From: Endomychus coccineus
Lineage: Eukaryota; Arthropoda; Insecta; Coleoptera; Endomychidae
DNA length: 64,000 nt
Reading direction: 5' to 3'
Assembly: GCA_958510875.1 (NCBI GenBank)
Contig: OY294071.1
Span: 32,642,581-32,706,580, forward strand
Shown: positions 31,801-40,211 of the stretch, piece after piece
How positions within the stretch are numbered: position 1 is the first letter of the stretch
Layout: the number at the start of each line of letters is the position of its first letter
Program-made: the position numbers and the translations under genes
The notes under the pieces: generated by a model
What the model was told of the DNA's origin: nothing
Databases searched by the model: none
Seen by the model: the letters and a program-made list of their open reading frames with translations, nothing else

Positions 31801-34700
31801 CCACAAAATTTTGTGTTTGAAGCTGTCGGTGGAGTACATTTTCATCGCGGTCGCTCCTTTTCCAACCTTACGGAAGTAGATATTTTTTATATTTTTCCCA
31901 AGGGCGCAAATCAAAACAAGCAAATCCATGTCCTCTCCAACAATTATGACGGATTCAAATTCATCTTCGATAGCAGTTTTCACGACGTCCACGTCTGCGT
32001 CTTCCCACGCTTGTTGCACTTCAAAACCCCGATCGGTGAAGTGTTTCTTCAACATGCCAATAACAGTTTTTTTATTGCGCTCGTTGGCAAGAAAGTGTTT
32101 CTGCGTTCTTTTCGAAAATTTTGTAGTTTCGTCGCAAAGAATATCTGCTGCACGTCCACCTTTTGCTCTTCGTTGTCTCTCAGCAATTTTTGTACTCGAG
32201 GTACTAGCATCTTTAGGATATCCATCAAAAACGATGACCGGATTTTTTCCCATAATTGCGCGAGATGTAAGATGCGTAAGATTCCCTTTATTTGTCCCAT
32301 TCAATTCGATTCCAAACACTATTATAAATAAGATACCGGTTTTTCCAAAGTTCCTAGTTCAAAATAAGGAATTATTTGATGTATCGATAAATTATTAACA
32401 AATCGCAGTCGTCTAATCGAATAATATTTGAAAAGAATAGTTAATAAATAGTTCGTCATTAAACCCATCGAAATGTTGATTTTTTAAATGAAAATACACT
32501 GCAACAAATTTTTTATTAAACAAATAGGCATATTTAAACAATGTATGATGCAAAACAATCGTTTATTTTAAGAATGAACGAAGGACAAGTCGTATTACGA
32601 CGAAATGCAGCGCGGAGCGCAAGCGCTATTCAGCGTGTTTCGAAGGCCCGCGCGGAACATAGCAACTTTGCGCGTGGATTGACGGGCTAGAAATGGTCGT
32701 ACCGGGATAATTTTTTTTTTAATTCTAGAAATTACTTTATCTTTAATAAAGTCCTCTTACGAAAAAGCGTCAGGTGCACTGAAAAAAAGATATGAGCCGA
32801 AAAGGAAAAAAAAACTTTTTTTATAAGTCGTTCTGTCGACTTTGAAGGGCAATAACTTTTTTCCCGTTAAACGCACAGTTTTTTGTCATATAACATTGTT
32901 GAAAATATAACTCAAAACGAATCCAAAGACACCAAGTTTATGACTGCGATAATTAGAACGCGAGATACGAAAGTTAAAAAAAAAAATCCAAGATGGCGGC
33001 GAAAGGGTTGGATTTAGGGGTGCGCAAACTTAGGGTTAAACTCACCGAGGGAGACCCTTTCGAACGGGAGGAAGAGAAAAAATGTATACAAAAATGCTGG
33101 GTCAATTCCTAAAAGCACTGGACTATTTAGATTATTTGGATGTTTTAGGATTTCTATAGCTTCAAGGATTTTTCGCTGAAAGGATTTGATGATAAGTGTC
33201 AAACTTGTGTTCCGCAAGTGCAGATCTACTGGTGTCACGAAGCCTTGTACAGGGCTCATGTTCTTTCACACGAGTAGCTGCTGTACGATCTGTTTTACCA
33301 ATATAGGATTTTACCGCAAAAACAGGGAATGCTATAAACACCTACTAAGTGAAGAGGAGGAAGGGGGTCTTTGATAGGTTTGTAAAACTGAGATAGTTTT
33401 GTAAGTGTGGAAAACCGTGTGGTTTATAAAATTGAGATAGCTTTCGAAGTTTGGTAAAATGAATAGAAATATTATGCTTCTTAAGGATTTTGGAAATTTG
33501 ATCTTTCATATTTTCAATATATTGAAGATAGGCAGTCGATAAAGTAGGTGGGGTGGCTTGTGGCTCAGGTTTATTTTGAAATTTTAGGCGAAGTGTATTT
33601 CTTTATGACTTTGCCACCCCGCCTGCTTTGTCCGCTGCCTATCTTCCATATATTAAATATAAAACACATCGAATTTCCAAAATCCTTAAAAAACATAATA
33701 TGTCTACTCTGTTTTCCACACTTCTAAAACTATCTCAGTTTTACAAACCTATTAAAGATCCCCTTCCTCTTCTTCATTTAGAAGGTGTTTATAGCATTCC
33801 CTGTTCTTTCGGTAAAGTCTACATTGGTGAAACAGATCGTACAGTAGCTACTCATGTGGAAGAACATGAGTGCTGTACAAGGCTTCGTGACACCAGTAGG
33901 AACACAAGTTTGACACTAATCATCAAATCCTTAATGAAAATACTAAAATCCTAGCCCGAGTCCCACACTTCTATCATCAAAATATCCTTGGAGCTATAGA
34001 AATCCTAAGAATCCAAATAATCTAAACCGTGACTCAGGATATTACCTTACCAACATTTGGAAACCCATCCTCGAAAATTCCAATTTGCACAGGATCACAT
34101 AACGGCTGGGTCAGGTAACAGAACGGGGTTGACCACCGGAATAAAGGCAGTGAACTGTGTAGCGTGAAGAATTTTTCCCCACAATAAATACCGCTACAGA
34201 AACCAGTAGAATCAGTTTCAGTTCAAGCCTCGAGCCTGTCCTGAAGATGCCACCTGTAATGGTTGGCGAAACGTCGGCATCAAGTCGTACTTTTACTGAC
34301 GCAAGTTATTGAATATAATGACAGTTTTAGTGTTTGGGCTTTTAAGGCAAGTGAAAAACAATTTAGTTTCTGGTTTTGATTATATTATTTCAGTAATAGT
34401 TCGCTGGCTTTCTGTCTGTCTTGGATCATGTGTCAAGAGGAATCCTGGAATTTTTTCAATAACGAGAAGATAACCCTGTATCAAGATTTAGGTTATTTGG
34501 AATTTTATAATCCCTATTGCTTCAGTACTGGTTAGCTATTATTTCAGTGGCTACCAGCCTACTAGATATATGAAATTTAGAAGATGGCATTTGACTTATT
34601 GTATTTTTGATTGCAGGGTGCTGGCCACAATGATGTAGAACTATATAATGTGTATTTAGAAAGACTCAAACAATTTGTCAGTGTGGAATTAGTTAACTGA
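16807..34700 (+). CDS. ABHD17: ABHD17 (alpha/beta hydrolase 17), protein depalmitoylase
   Basis: Three coding exons: 16807-17450, 22707-22839 and 34617-34700. Borders are GTGAGT/TTACAG and GTAAAT/TTGCAG, phases are compatible, and the product is 286 aa, close to the family length. The N-terminus [19 protein letters not shown] is the Cys cluster that is palmitoylated for membrane targeting. The catalytic triad is visible: Ser169 in YGQSIG, Asp234 in HGTEDEV, His263 in GAGHND. The oxyanion segment [12 protein letters not shown] is present. Family members remove palmitate from N-Ras and PSD-95-like proteins at membranes. Introns of 5256 and 11777 bp hold Penelope-like, Jockey/R1-like, mariner and other elements, while all three exons remain intact. 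Confidence 0.95.
17451..19787. other. ABHD17 intron 1, first part
   Basis: AT-rich intronic sequence. Open frames at 17701-17961 and elsewhere show no domain. No repeat structure was seen. Confidence 0.4.
19788..21080 (+). pseudogene. Penelope-like element: RT and GIY-YIG, degraded
   Basis: The RT finger/palm region [15 protein letters not shown] (about 19875) is followed by [10 protein letters not shown] and then, abnormally soon, by [13 protein letters not shown] with the YxDD catalytic box (20094-20127). The intervening GxxMGSPLSP region is missing. After linker sequence, [19 protein letters not shown] and TRYKEHS (about 20700-20800) give the GIY-YIG endonuclease typical of Penelope-like elements. 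Stops and frame changes make it dead. The 3' end (about 20830-21080) matches 53480-53720. Confidence 0.85.
21339..21470. repeat. Small hairpin repeat
   Basis: Inverted arms GAAATTTTACTTCG ... ACAGTTCATTATCAAAAC and GTTTTGATTATGAACTGT ... CGAAGTAAAATTTC meet around GTACATGTAT near 21415. The left arm carries about 20 bp of extra sequence. Likely a MITE-type foldback; no target duplication was confirmed. Confidence 0.6.
21471..22706. other. ABHD17 intron 1, last part
   Basis: AT-rich with an A/G-rich run at about 21893-21935. No coding feature. Confidence 0.35.
22840..23690. other. ABHD17 intron 2, first part
   Basis: No recognisable feature. Confidence 0.3.
23690..25090 (+). pseudogene. Jockey/R1-type non-LTR retrotransposon fragment (RT thumb, RNase H)
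   Basis: Plus-strand pieces in several frames. The RT motif B relic [12 protein letters not shown] (about 23893) is followed by [12 protein letters not shown]. The thumb region is VQYLGVTLD (about 24150). The RNase H domain (24532-25080) has [23 protein letters not shown] and [21 protein letters not shown]. The base composition is visibly less AT-rich than the intron around it. It is truncated at both ends and frame-shifted, hence inactive. Confidence 0.8.
25150..25765 (-). pseudogene. Mariner transposase relic with 3' inverted terminal repeat
   Basis: Minus strand. The N-terminal piece (about 25745-25640) reads [17 protein letters not shown]; the C-terminal piece (25563-25219) reads [20 protein letters not shown], then [20 protein letters not shown] (the YSPDLAPCDFFLF block) and [15 protein letters not shown]. 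The middle of the transposase, with the first catalytic acids, is missing. The end at 25152 (CGAGGTCTGGCTATTAAATA) resembles a mariner terminal repeat and follows a TA. It is an internally deleted dead copy of the Mos1/cecropia type. Confidence 0.8.
25766..26428. other. Intronic, unassigned
   Basis: An open frame 26020-26295 (91 codons, basic and Ser-rich) shows no domain I know. No support for a gene. Confidence 0.3.
26429..26662 (+). pseudogene. Possible Tc1/IS630-like transposase relic
   Basis: The reading [20 protein letters not shown] followed by WSVNNPEFI resembles the block around the second catalytic Asp in Tc1/IS630-like transposases (F-T-D-E-x-x-F...NG-x-VN-x-x-N-x-x-YW). The expected DE pair is degraded to DK. 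Only about 75 residues remain. Tentative. Confidence 0.45.
26663..28379. other. ABHD17 intron 2, AT-rich stretch
   Basis: No gene or repeat structure recognised. Confidence 0.35.
28380..28930 (-). pseudogene. Non-LTR retrotransposon RT C-terminus
   Basis: On the minus strand two frames combine into the post-catalytic RT region: [20 protein letters not shown] (the LGV...LSWxxHI block), [23 protein letters not shown], then [20 protein letters not shown]. It continues into FYRYF and the region before RNase H. Frame-shifted and truncated. Confidence 0.7.
29030..29441 (-). pseudogene. Non-LTR retrotransposon post-RNase H fragment
   Basis: The minus-strand reading has [19 protein letters not shown] and, after a frame break, [17 protein letters not shown]. 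This is the linker and Cys/His cluster that follows RNase H in Jockey/R1-like elements. It probably belongs to a different copy from 28380-28930, since the order on the minus strand is reversed. Confidence 0.65.
29914..29944 (-). ncRNA. Hammerhead-ribozyme-like motif of Penelope-like element
   Basis: The minus strand reads CTGAAGA, then a stem with inner loop (GCCACC...GGTTGGC), then GAAAC. This is the CUGANGA / stem II / GAAA core arrangement. Hammerhead motifs are established in Penelope-like elements. The nearly identical sequence is at 34241 on the plus strand. Confidence 0.55.
30161..33125. mobile_element. DNA element with 730-780 bp terminal inverted repeats and a PIN-like ORF
   Basis: Left arm 30161-30892 and right arm 32349-33125 are inverted copies from the outer ends TAGTCCAGTGC / GCACTGGACTA inward; the right arm has about 85 bp extra near its inner side. 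Blocks such as CGCGCAAAGTTGCTATGTTC and CAAATAATTCCTTATTTTGA occur in both. The flanks are TTT (30158-30160 and 33126-33128). The adjacent plus-strand Penelope-like copy has the single uninterrupted sequence ...CGGTTTAGATTATTTGG on its complement, so TTT was duplicated on insertion. The 1.45-kb centre encodes only the reading frame at 31089-32319. I cannot assign a superfamily. Confidence 0.85.
31089..32319 (-). pseudogene. PIN/FEN-like domain protein with Cys-rich tail (element-borne)
   Basis: From 32319 the frame is open to an in-frame TAA at 31627-31629, continues in the same frame to about 31330, then a frameshift leads to the C-terminus ending at 31089. Visible features are [35 protein letters not shown] (clustered acidic residues of a PIN/FEN-like nuclease fold) and [15 protein letters not shown]. 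After the stop come [29 protein letters not shown] and DWGWKERNG. After the frameshift comes a Cys cluster [20 protein letters not shown] with TCTN, then an acidic tail. The same order of blocks is known to me from uncharacterised multi-copy proteins in insects and cnidarians, which are longer at the N-terminus. The N-terminal part here is replaced by the inverted repeat. Nuclease activity is inferred. Confidence 0.7.
33600..34287 (+). pseudogene. Penelope-like element 3' part: GIY-YIG endonuclease
   Basis: Reading [20 protein letters not shown] and then [20 protein letters not shown] gives the Penelope-type linker and the GIY-YIG-like core (here VYSIP...VYIGE). After frame breaks the copy runs through a 3' UTR to a hammerhead-like motif. 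It is the mirror of the minus copy, with the centre of symmetry at about 33560-33600. The RT part is absent. Confidence 0.8.
34241..34272 (+). ncRNA. Hammerhead-ribozyme-like motif of Penelope-like element
   Basis: CTGAAGA, stem II GCCACC/GGTTGGC with loop TGTAAT, then GAAAC and GTCGGC. It has the same structure as 29914-29944 and sits at the 3' end of the element, where hammerheads occur in this class. The cleavage-site side (stem I/III partners) would come from an adjacent tandem copy, which is not present. Confidence 0.55.
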
Positions 34701-35849
34701 CAGATAAAGACACCTGATCAGTACACAATTAGTTCAGAAACTTCAAGTTCCTTAACTGAGAAATTGCTCTAACTGAAGACTGTCAATAATAACCATCATC
34801 AGCTCATTCACTTTGCAAACCTCACCAAAAACTAAAAAGTGATCGTATAAAAACGTTGATTAAAGTGTACAACATGTGAACTTTTATTAAATTACCGGAC
34901 AATCCATTAAGTGATGCAATATTTAATGTAGTGGATTCCACAATTATTTTTTTTATATTTAATATTTTATATGTATAGTTGAATACAAATAACACAAAAT
35001 TCTTTTACCATATGTCGAAGCATTATTTATCAGCATATGTTAACACATTTTGAATACTCATCTAATTATTTTAAACTAATTTTTTTTACTGTACCCAACT
35101 CTATTTGTTGAACAAGCGAAATTTTGATGTAATTGTTTCTTGATTAAATATTTATTTCTTTGATTATATAAAAAGTCTTTTGAGTGCTGTTAATATTTGA
35201 AGCAGTGGATGATTCAGAAAATCTCTCAGGGAGGCGTGATTTACCTTCTCTTTATTAGGAAGTCATGAATAATATATATAATAATGTAAGGTATTAATTG
35301 AATAAACACAAAATTGAATTTATATTATATAATTAACTATACAATACTTCTTTTGTGTTTGAGACCACGGTAACATCTAAAAATCGATTCAATGGAATTT
35401 CATAAAGAATTGAGTACTTCTAGCATAGTAAAACATGGGGTTGACTATCAACTATTAGTTGTGGATGGCAATACGTTGTTAAATGTCTCCAGAAGCAATC
35501 GACCCTGCTTTTATTCAGAACTGATCTGCAGATTTAGGAGCCTTCCCATTGGGCAGCTTCTTGGACCATTTTTATTAGAAGGTTAACTAAAAAATGTAGG
35601 GATGTGTACAACAGGTTTCGTCAAAAATTTGAAGGTTTAGAGAATTCTTGTTCATGGCATGTTCTTTTGGTTCTAATACTGTGAAAACTAATTGGAGGGT
35701 GAAATTATTGGTTACTTATTTAATTAATTAATCTCCTTTCAGGGTCTTCAAAAGATATTTATTTTCAAATTTTGTTGGGCATAATCTTCATGTGTATTCG
35801 TCAAATAAATAAAAGTAAATAAGCAAACCCATAGATTGAAATTCAATAA
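34701..35849. other. ABHD17 3' UTR and intergenic
   Basis: AT-rich. A short ORF at 35392-35586 has no recognisable domain. Nothing else seen. Confidence 0.35.
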
Positions 35850-35857
35850 CATTGAAG

Positions 35858-36136
35858 CACGGTCGTACATACAAGTCTGGAAACTCGAGGCTGTTTCCTA
35901 TGTGAGAAATGACTGCGCTAAGAGTCATCTGTTGCGTAGTACCAAAAGGGTGGCGCATGAGTCGAGGGATGTTCTCTGGCACGTATACGACCGTGTTTGA
36001 ACGATATGGCACCTAATCCTGACAACACACTTCGATCCATACGCCAGCTGGTGGCTGAGCGAGGGACTGCGAGTTTGGCGACATGTAAGAGACTCATGTC
36101 AAACATAGAGTTTCCAGACCTGTATATACGACCGTG
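35858..36136 (+). mobile_element. P-like MITE, CACGGTCG family (copy D)
   Basis: 279 bp, ends CACGGTCGTACATACAAGTC and ...TACGACCGTG. Flanks CATTGAAG (35850-35857) and CATTGAAC (36137-36144) form a 7/8-matching 8-bp target duplication. Collinear with copy C. Confidence 0.9.
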
Positions 36137-36417
36137 CATTGAACCATTGAAATAACCATCGGGTGACGAGCGTCTCACGGCAGTAATGATCTTGGCAGCG
36201 ATCATAGAATTATTAGATTTAACTTATAAACTATGGCAGCGATGCTGTCATAATAATTAGTATTGCATGGCGCTAAAAATAAAAACCCATCACAGCTAGA
36301 TGTACGACCTACTGATGGATTATTGAAACATAAATGAGGACAAAACAAAAGTACACATAATTAAGTATCGATAGTTATATTTATTGACAACAGTTAAATA
36401 CATATAATAACAATGTA

Positions 36418-36780
36418 GTCGAGGAAATAAAGCATTCCACATTCCAAACCCGGCGCAGTTGGATGGATTCAGATGCGGTTTTTTGCATTCGATTCAGAAA
36501 GTGATTTAGAAATTGTCCAGTATTTTCTTTTTGCGGAAAAAAATTATTGCATTTCTACAGCCAAAAAATGCATTTTTCTGAGTGCACTTCTTGAGGTAAA
36601 TAAAAAAACGGATACACCCGGGAGGTCCAAGGGGACCTCAATGAATTTTCTTGCCAGCATATTCGTGTTCAGCGACCCCAAATCACTTTCTGAATCGAAT
36701 GCAAAAAACCGCATCTCAATCCATCCAACTGCGCCAAGTTTGGAAGGTTTGGCCTATTTTAGTGCTTTATTTCCTCGACT
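36418..36780. mobile_element. Hairpin MITE
   Basis: Inverted arms of about 100-120 bp start with TAGTCGAGGAAATAAAGCA and end with TGCTTTATTTCCTCGACTA. Internal block GGCGCAGTTGGATGGATT is followed by ATGCGGTTTTTTGCATTCGA in both arms. TA at both outer edges may be a TA target duplication. No coding. Confidence 0.75.
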
Positions 36781-37093
36781 AATACCCTATATTAATACTC
36801 CCATGCCGATTCCAATTGGATTTATTTATGAACAATTTGCCACAGGTATTACACGATATTCCGGATTCGAATTTTTCAATGTTTCAGATGTTGGATCCTT
36901 CTCATTCTCATGACCGTGACAATGATGGATGAAGTAAACCGATGTTAATAAAAATAAACAAACGACAAGCATAGAAGCATATAACCTCTACTATTTACGT
37001 TAAACGTCACTAATCAAACCAACTGTCAAAAGCACATCTATCCCTTATCTCTGTCTTCTTATTTCGGTGGATGGCCTGTCTATACATCTTTAA

Positions 37094-37129
37094 CATGATA
37101 AGTCTACTACGGTAGTAGAGTTATCTATG
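37094..37129. mobile_element. 36-bp palindromic micro-element with exact 8-bp target duplication
   Basis: It starts CATGATAAGTCTACTAC and ends GTAGTAGAGTTATCTATG, so it is essentially two inverted ends joined directly. ATCTTTAA flanks it on both sides (37086-37093 and 37130-37137). CA...TG ends and an 8-bp duplication fit the P-like pattern seen elsewhere in the window. Confidence 0.65.
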
Positions 37130-37311
37130 ATCTTTAAGCTATGCTTGTCACCGCTGCCAAGATCATTACTGGCGTGAGACGCTCATATCGGGTGTGCGCG
37201 TAGTCACAGTAGGTATATATTTCGGTTTAGACAAAAAGTACGCCATAGAGACTCCTGCATTCCTCGAATGCAATATTTACTGTTCAACAATGATGCTAGG
37301 TCAGGCGGTAT

Positions 37312-38154
37312 CACGGTCGTATATACAGGTCTGGAAACTCGAGGCTGTTTCCTATGTGAGAAGTGAGTCCGCTAAGCGTCATCTGTTGCGTAGTACCAAA
37401 AGGGTGGCGCATGAGTCGAGGGATATTCTCTGGCACGTATACGACCGTGTTTGAACGATATGGTGCCTAATCCTGACCACTATCGTACATACAGGTCTGG
37501 GAATTCGAGGCTGTGAGAAGTGACTCCGCTAAGCGTCAACTGTCGCGTAGTACCAAAAAGGGTGGGCAAGTAGTCGAAGAGTGTTCTCTGACAACTGTCA
37601 TTCTTGACTTGTAAATATAAGGAATACCTGCTGTTTTTAGAAACAAATTACGAAACCGTGCATTGTGCCGAAATGCAAAACGGGGTACAAAAGTGTAAAG
37701 CAAGAAACTTCTGTTTTTAAAGTGCCGAAAGATGCGGAAATGCGAAAAAAGTGGATGCTTGCGATTCCGGAAAGAAATCGTTTTAACGAGATCTTTTATG
37801 TGTGTGAAAAAAGGGAAGTTATTTTTAAGGTGAGTAATACATTTTGACAAGATTAACAGTTCTATCCCTCTCTCAAATCAGAATACTCAGTAACACTGCT
37901 TGCGATTCCGGAAAGAAATCGTTTTACCACTTCGATCCAAGCGCTAGCTAGTGGCTGAGCGAGGGACTACGAGTTTGGCGATGCGTAAGAGACCCATATC
38001 AAACATACGAGTTCCCAGACCTGTATGTACGACCGTGATCCTGACAACATATTTCGATCCATGCGCCAGCTGGTGACTGAGCGAGGGACTACGAGTTTGG
38101 CGACATGTAAGAGACTCATGTCATAGAGTTCCCAGACCTGTATATACGACCGTG
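37312..38154 (+). mobile_element. P-like MITE (copy E) carrying a nested copy of its own family
   Basis: The outer element has ends CACGGTCGTATATACAGGTC and ...ATACGACCGTG with the exact target duplication GGCGGTAT (37304-37311, 38155-38162). Within it, 37478-38037 is a second element (CACTATCGTACATACAGG ... GTACGACCGTG) with its own exact duplication ATCCTGAC (37470-37477, 38038-38045). Removing the inner element leaves a 275-bp outer MITE collinear with copies C and D. Confidence 0.9.
37659..37829 (+). pseudogene. THAP-domain first exon of a P-like transposase
   Basis: In frame: CIVPKCKTGYKSVKQETSVF, then KVPKDAEMRKKWMLAIPERN, then FYVCEK. C-x4-C at the start, the F-x-x-PKD element and the invariant Trp of the AEMRKKW helix match the THAP consensus. 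The last zinc ligand His is replaced (CEKR instead of CEKH). The frame has no good ATG because a TAG lies upstream. It ends at a consensus donor AAG|GTGAGT, as expected for exon 1 of a transposase. No later exon is present in any copy in this window. Confidence 0.75.
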
Positions 38155-38162
38155 GGCGGTAT

Positions 38163-38752
38163 GTATTTTACTTTCCATAGCGGCGTAGGTTCAAAACTCC
38201 TAACAACAGTGTCATCACAGGTTTTACAAAGGTGACTGCATCTAGAATTCAAACGTTATTAATACTTATTACATAATATATTTATCACGACTTTGCTATT
38301 GATTGGCAATTGTTTCTGTTTTCGTTCCGGTTCTTATAGAACACCAAAATGGAAGATGAATATTTTGTCGTTTTACAATTGTTTAGTGTGGAAATATCGT
38401 GAAAGCATTTGATATGAAAATAGAAGATACGAAATGGAAGATCTCATCATGCGGGACTTTAAAGAACAGTGAGTACTGAACAATACTTTTTTTTACCGTG
38501 AACTTCATTTTGTTTATATCAATTCAAAACGTTTAAACTAAGCGTGGCGTTCCTAAATAATTAACAAAATAGCGGTGACCTAAATCACATAATCTGTTTG
38601 TTATTCTATAATTTTTTCGGAAAAGAAGTAAATGTTCAAATTGTTCTGCAACACAGAACAACAGTTTACGTAATTGGATAATCATAGATATACTATTTTC
38701 TCTATGGGGCCATTTTGGAGTATAAAACAATGTAATTGTCTTAGTCTCTATT
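38163..38752. other. Intergenic, no gene seen
   Basis: Contains GCGTAGGTTCAAAACTCC at about 38183, near-identical to 11225. No coding feature. Confidence 0.35.
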
Positions 38753-38760
38753 GTTTTGTC

Positions 38761-40211
38761 CATAGATATTATATATACATACATGGATAGCGCATGGTAT
38801 ACAAACCTCTATTCAGTCGATGACTCCAACACGTAAGTTAGACATAAGACCTATTTCAGCCTGGTATTAAACAGAGATGAAGATCATTCTGACCACGTGA
38901 CAACTGGCAAGAACATGCATAATTTACATTGTTTTATATGGAGCACTTTACGAATTTCATGAATTATCAAGTTATAATCCTATTTGATTGGTTTTTATGA
39001 TTCAGCAACAATACATAATGGTATTATGTACAAAATTACATTAAAGATATAGAATTAAATATCGCTCATTTTGAATTTAGTCATATTTCCATGAAGCACC
39101 CATATGCAACTTATTCTGTATTTGATCAATGGAAAACTTTAGTATGTAATTAACTGAAATTACTCTACCCCACGTTAAATGACATATTTAGTTATCAACA
39201 GCTTCAATTATTAATTAATACATATATTCAACTACAGAATCATTACCATACATGACCTAATAAATAAAACATCTTTCATAATGTCGTGAAGATTTAGTAA
39301 TATGGAAAACAAGTAACATATACATATTCAAAATTGAGTAAGCTATAGAAGAAATATATCTATAAATATCAAAATGCTCAAATAATTAGACAGAAATAAT
39401 ATAGCTATTCCTTGGAGTGGTTCGAAAAAAAAGAAGTATGTCATTTATCAAAATTATTAATCAAATTCTGCTACCATATAACCCAAACCTGGATTTTTCC
39501 TGAGCCAGAGATTTAATCCGATTGTGCCTCAAGATGCTAAATATAAACAAGAAGAACTGGAAATTACATAAATGAACAGTTATTGTTATTCAGTGGTGAA
39601 CTTCTGGTATTGTGGCTAGTCGCAGATGCCAAATCGCTAGCTTACCTTTTGTGTTATAATAATAAACATTAGCAAAATATTCCAGTTTCTAAAGAAAATA
39701 AAAGTGATATAAACAGGGTTTTAGTTCACAGCATTAATGTTTATAGTTACAAATTAGATTATAGGTCACCTTAATTTTAAACTTAAATTTTACCAACAGA
39801 GGAACATTATTGTATAATATTAGGTACTGTTACTGTTAAAAATACAAATTCTTCGGGAATAAAAGTAAACATTGTTCTGAAATGTGCTGCCTATCCTTCA
39901 CATGTTTTAATACATTTTTCAGATTTTTTTAACCTTTGCATTCATTCTACGATTCCTTGTAGTCAAGTATTTGATTACTATTTTTTGCTTAAATGAAAGT
40001 AAAAAGCCAAACAACTAATCGCAACTAAAAACAAAGCACTAAAGAAGTTTTCTGTATCAAAATATTGCTATTTTCTTTTGAAAACAACATAATATGATAG
40101 ATTACAGTAACATGTACTCTTATGGGTAGAACGATGTTTTGCCCGTGTCAGCTGTTCCATATGTCAATGAAAATCTCTGATGCGCTATCCATGTATGTAT
40201 ATATATCTATG
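38761..40211. mobile_element. 1.45-kb element with CATAGATA ends and exact 8-bp duplication
   Basis: Inverted ends of about 35 bp (CATAGATATTATATATACAT ... with ACATGGATAGCGCAT in both). Exact target duplication GTTTTGTC at 38753-38760 and 40212-40219. The interior is very AT-rich with no transposase frame, so it is non-autonomous. CA...TG termini and the 8-bp duplication suggest the P-like group (inference). Confidence 0.75.

Larger units (their letters stand above)
29897..33560 (-). mobile_element. Penelope-like element, minus strand, interrupted at 30161-33125
   Basis: Two parts, 33560-33126 and 30160-29897 (minus-strand order), join into one Penelope-like 3' half when the inserted element is removed. 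The right part is the antisense of a GIY-YIG endonuclease region and closely matches the plus copy at 33600. The left part holds the 3' UTR and a hammerhead-like motif. It forms a head-to-head pair with the plus copy. Confidence 0.8.
36166..37186. mobile_element. Element with about 31-bp inverted ends and exact 8-bp duplication
   Basis: The ends share GAGCGTCTCACG and CAGTAATGATCTTGGCAGCG in inverted orientation. The exact target duplication ATCGGGTG is at 36158-36165 and 37187-37194. Length is 1021 bp. No transposase frame is seen. It contains two nested repeats (36418-36780 and 37094-37129). Outer bases ACGAG/ATGAG do not match the CA...TG pattern of the neighbours, so the superfamily is open. 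Confidence 0.8.

Noticed and set aside
31795..32398. Plus-strand open frames of 156-178 codons
   Set aside because: Antisense of the PIN-like ORF, which carries the recognisable motifs.
36473..36913. 146-codon plus-strand open frame
   Set aside because: Spans the hairpin MITE arms; the coding appearance comes from repeat sequence.
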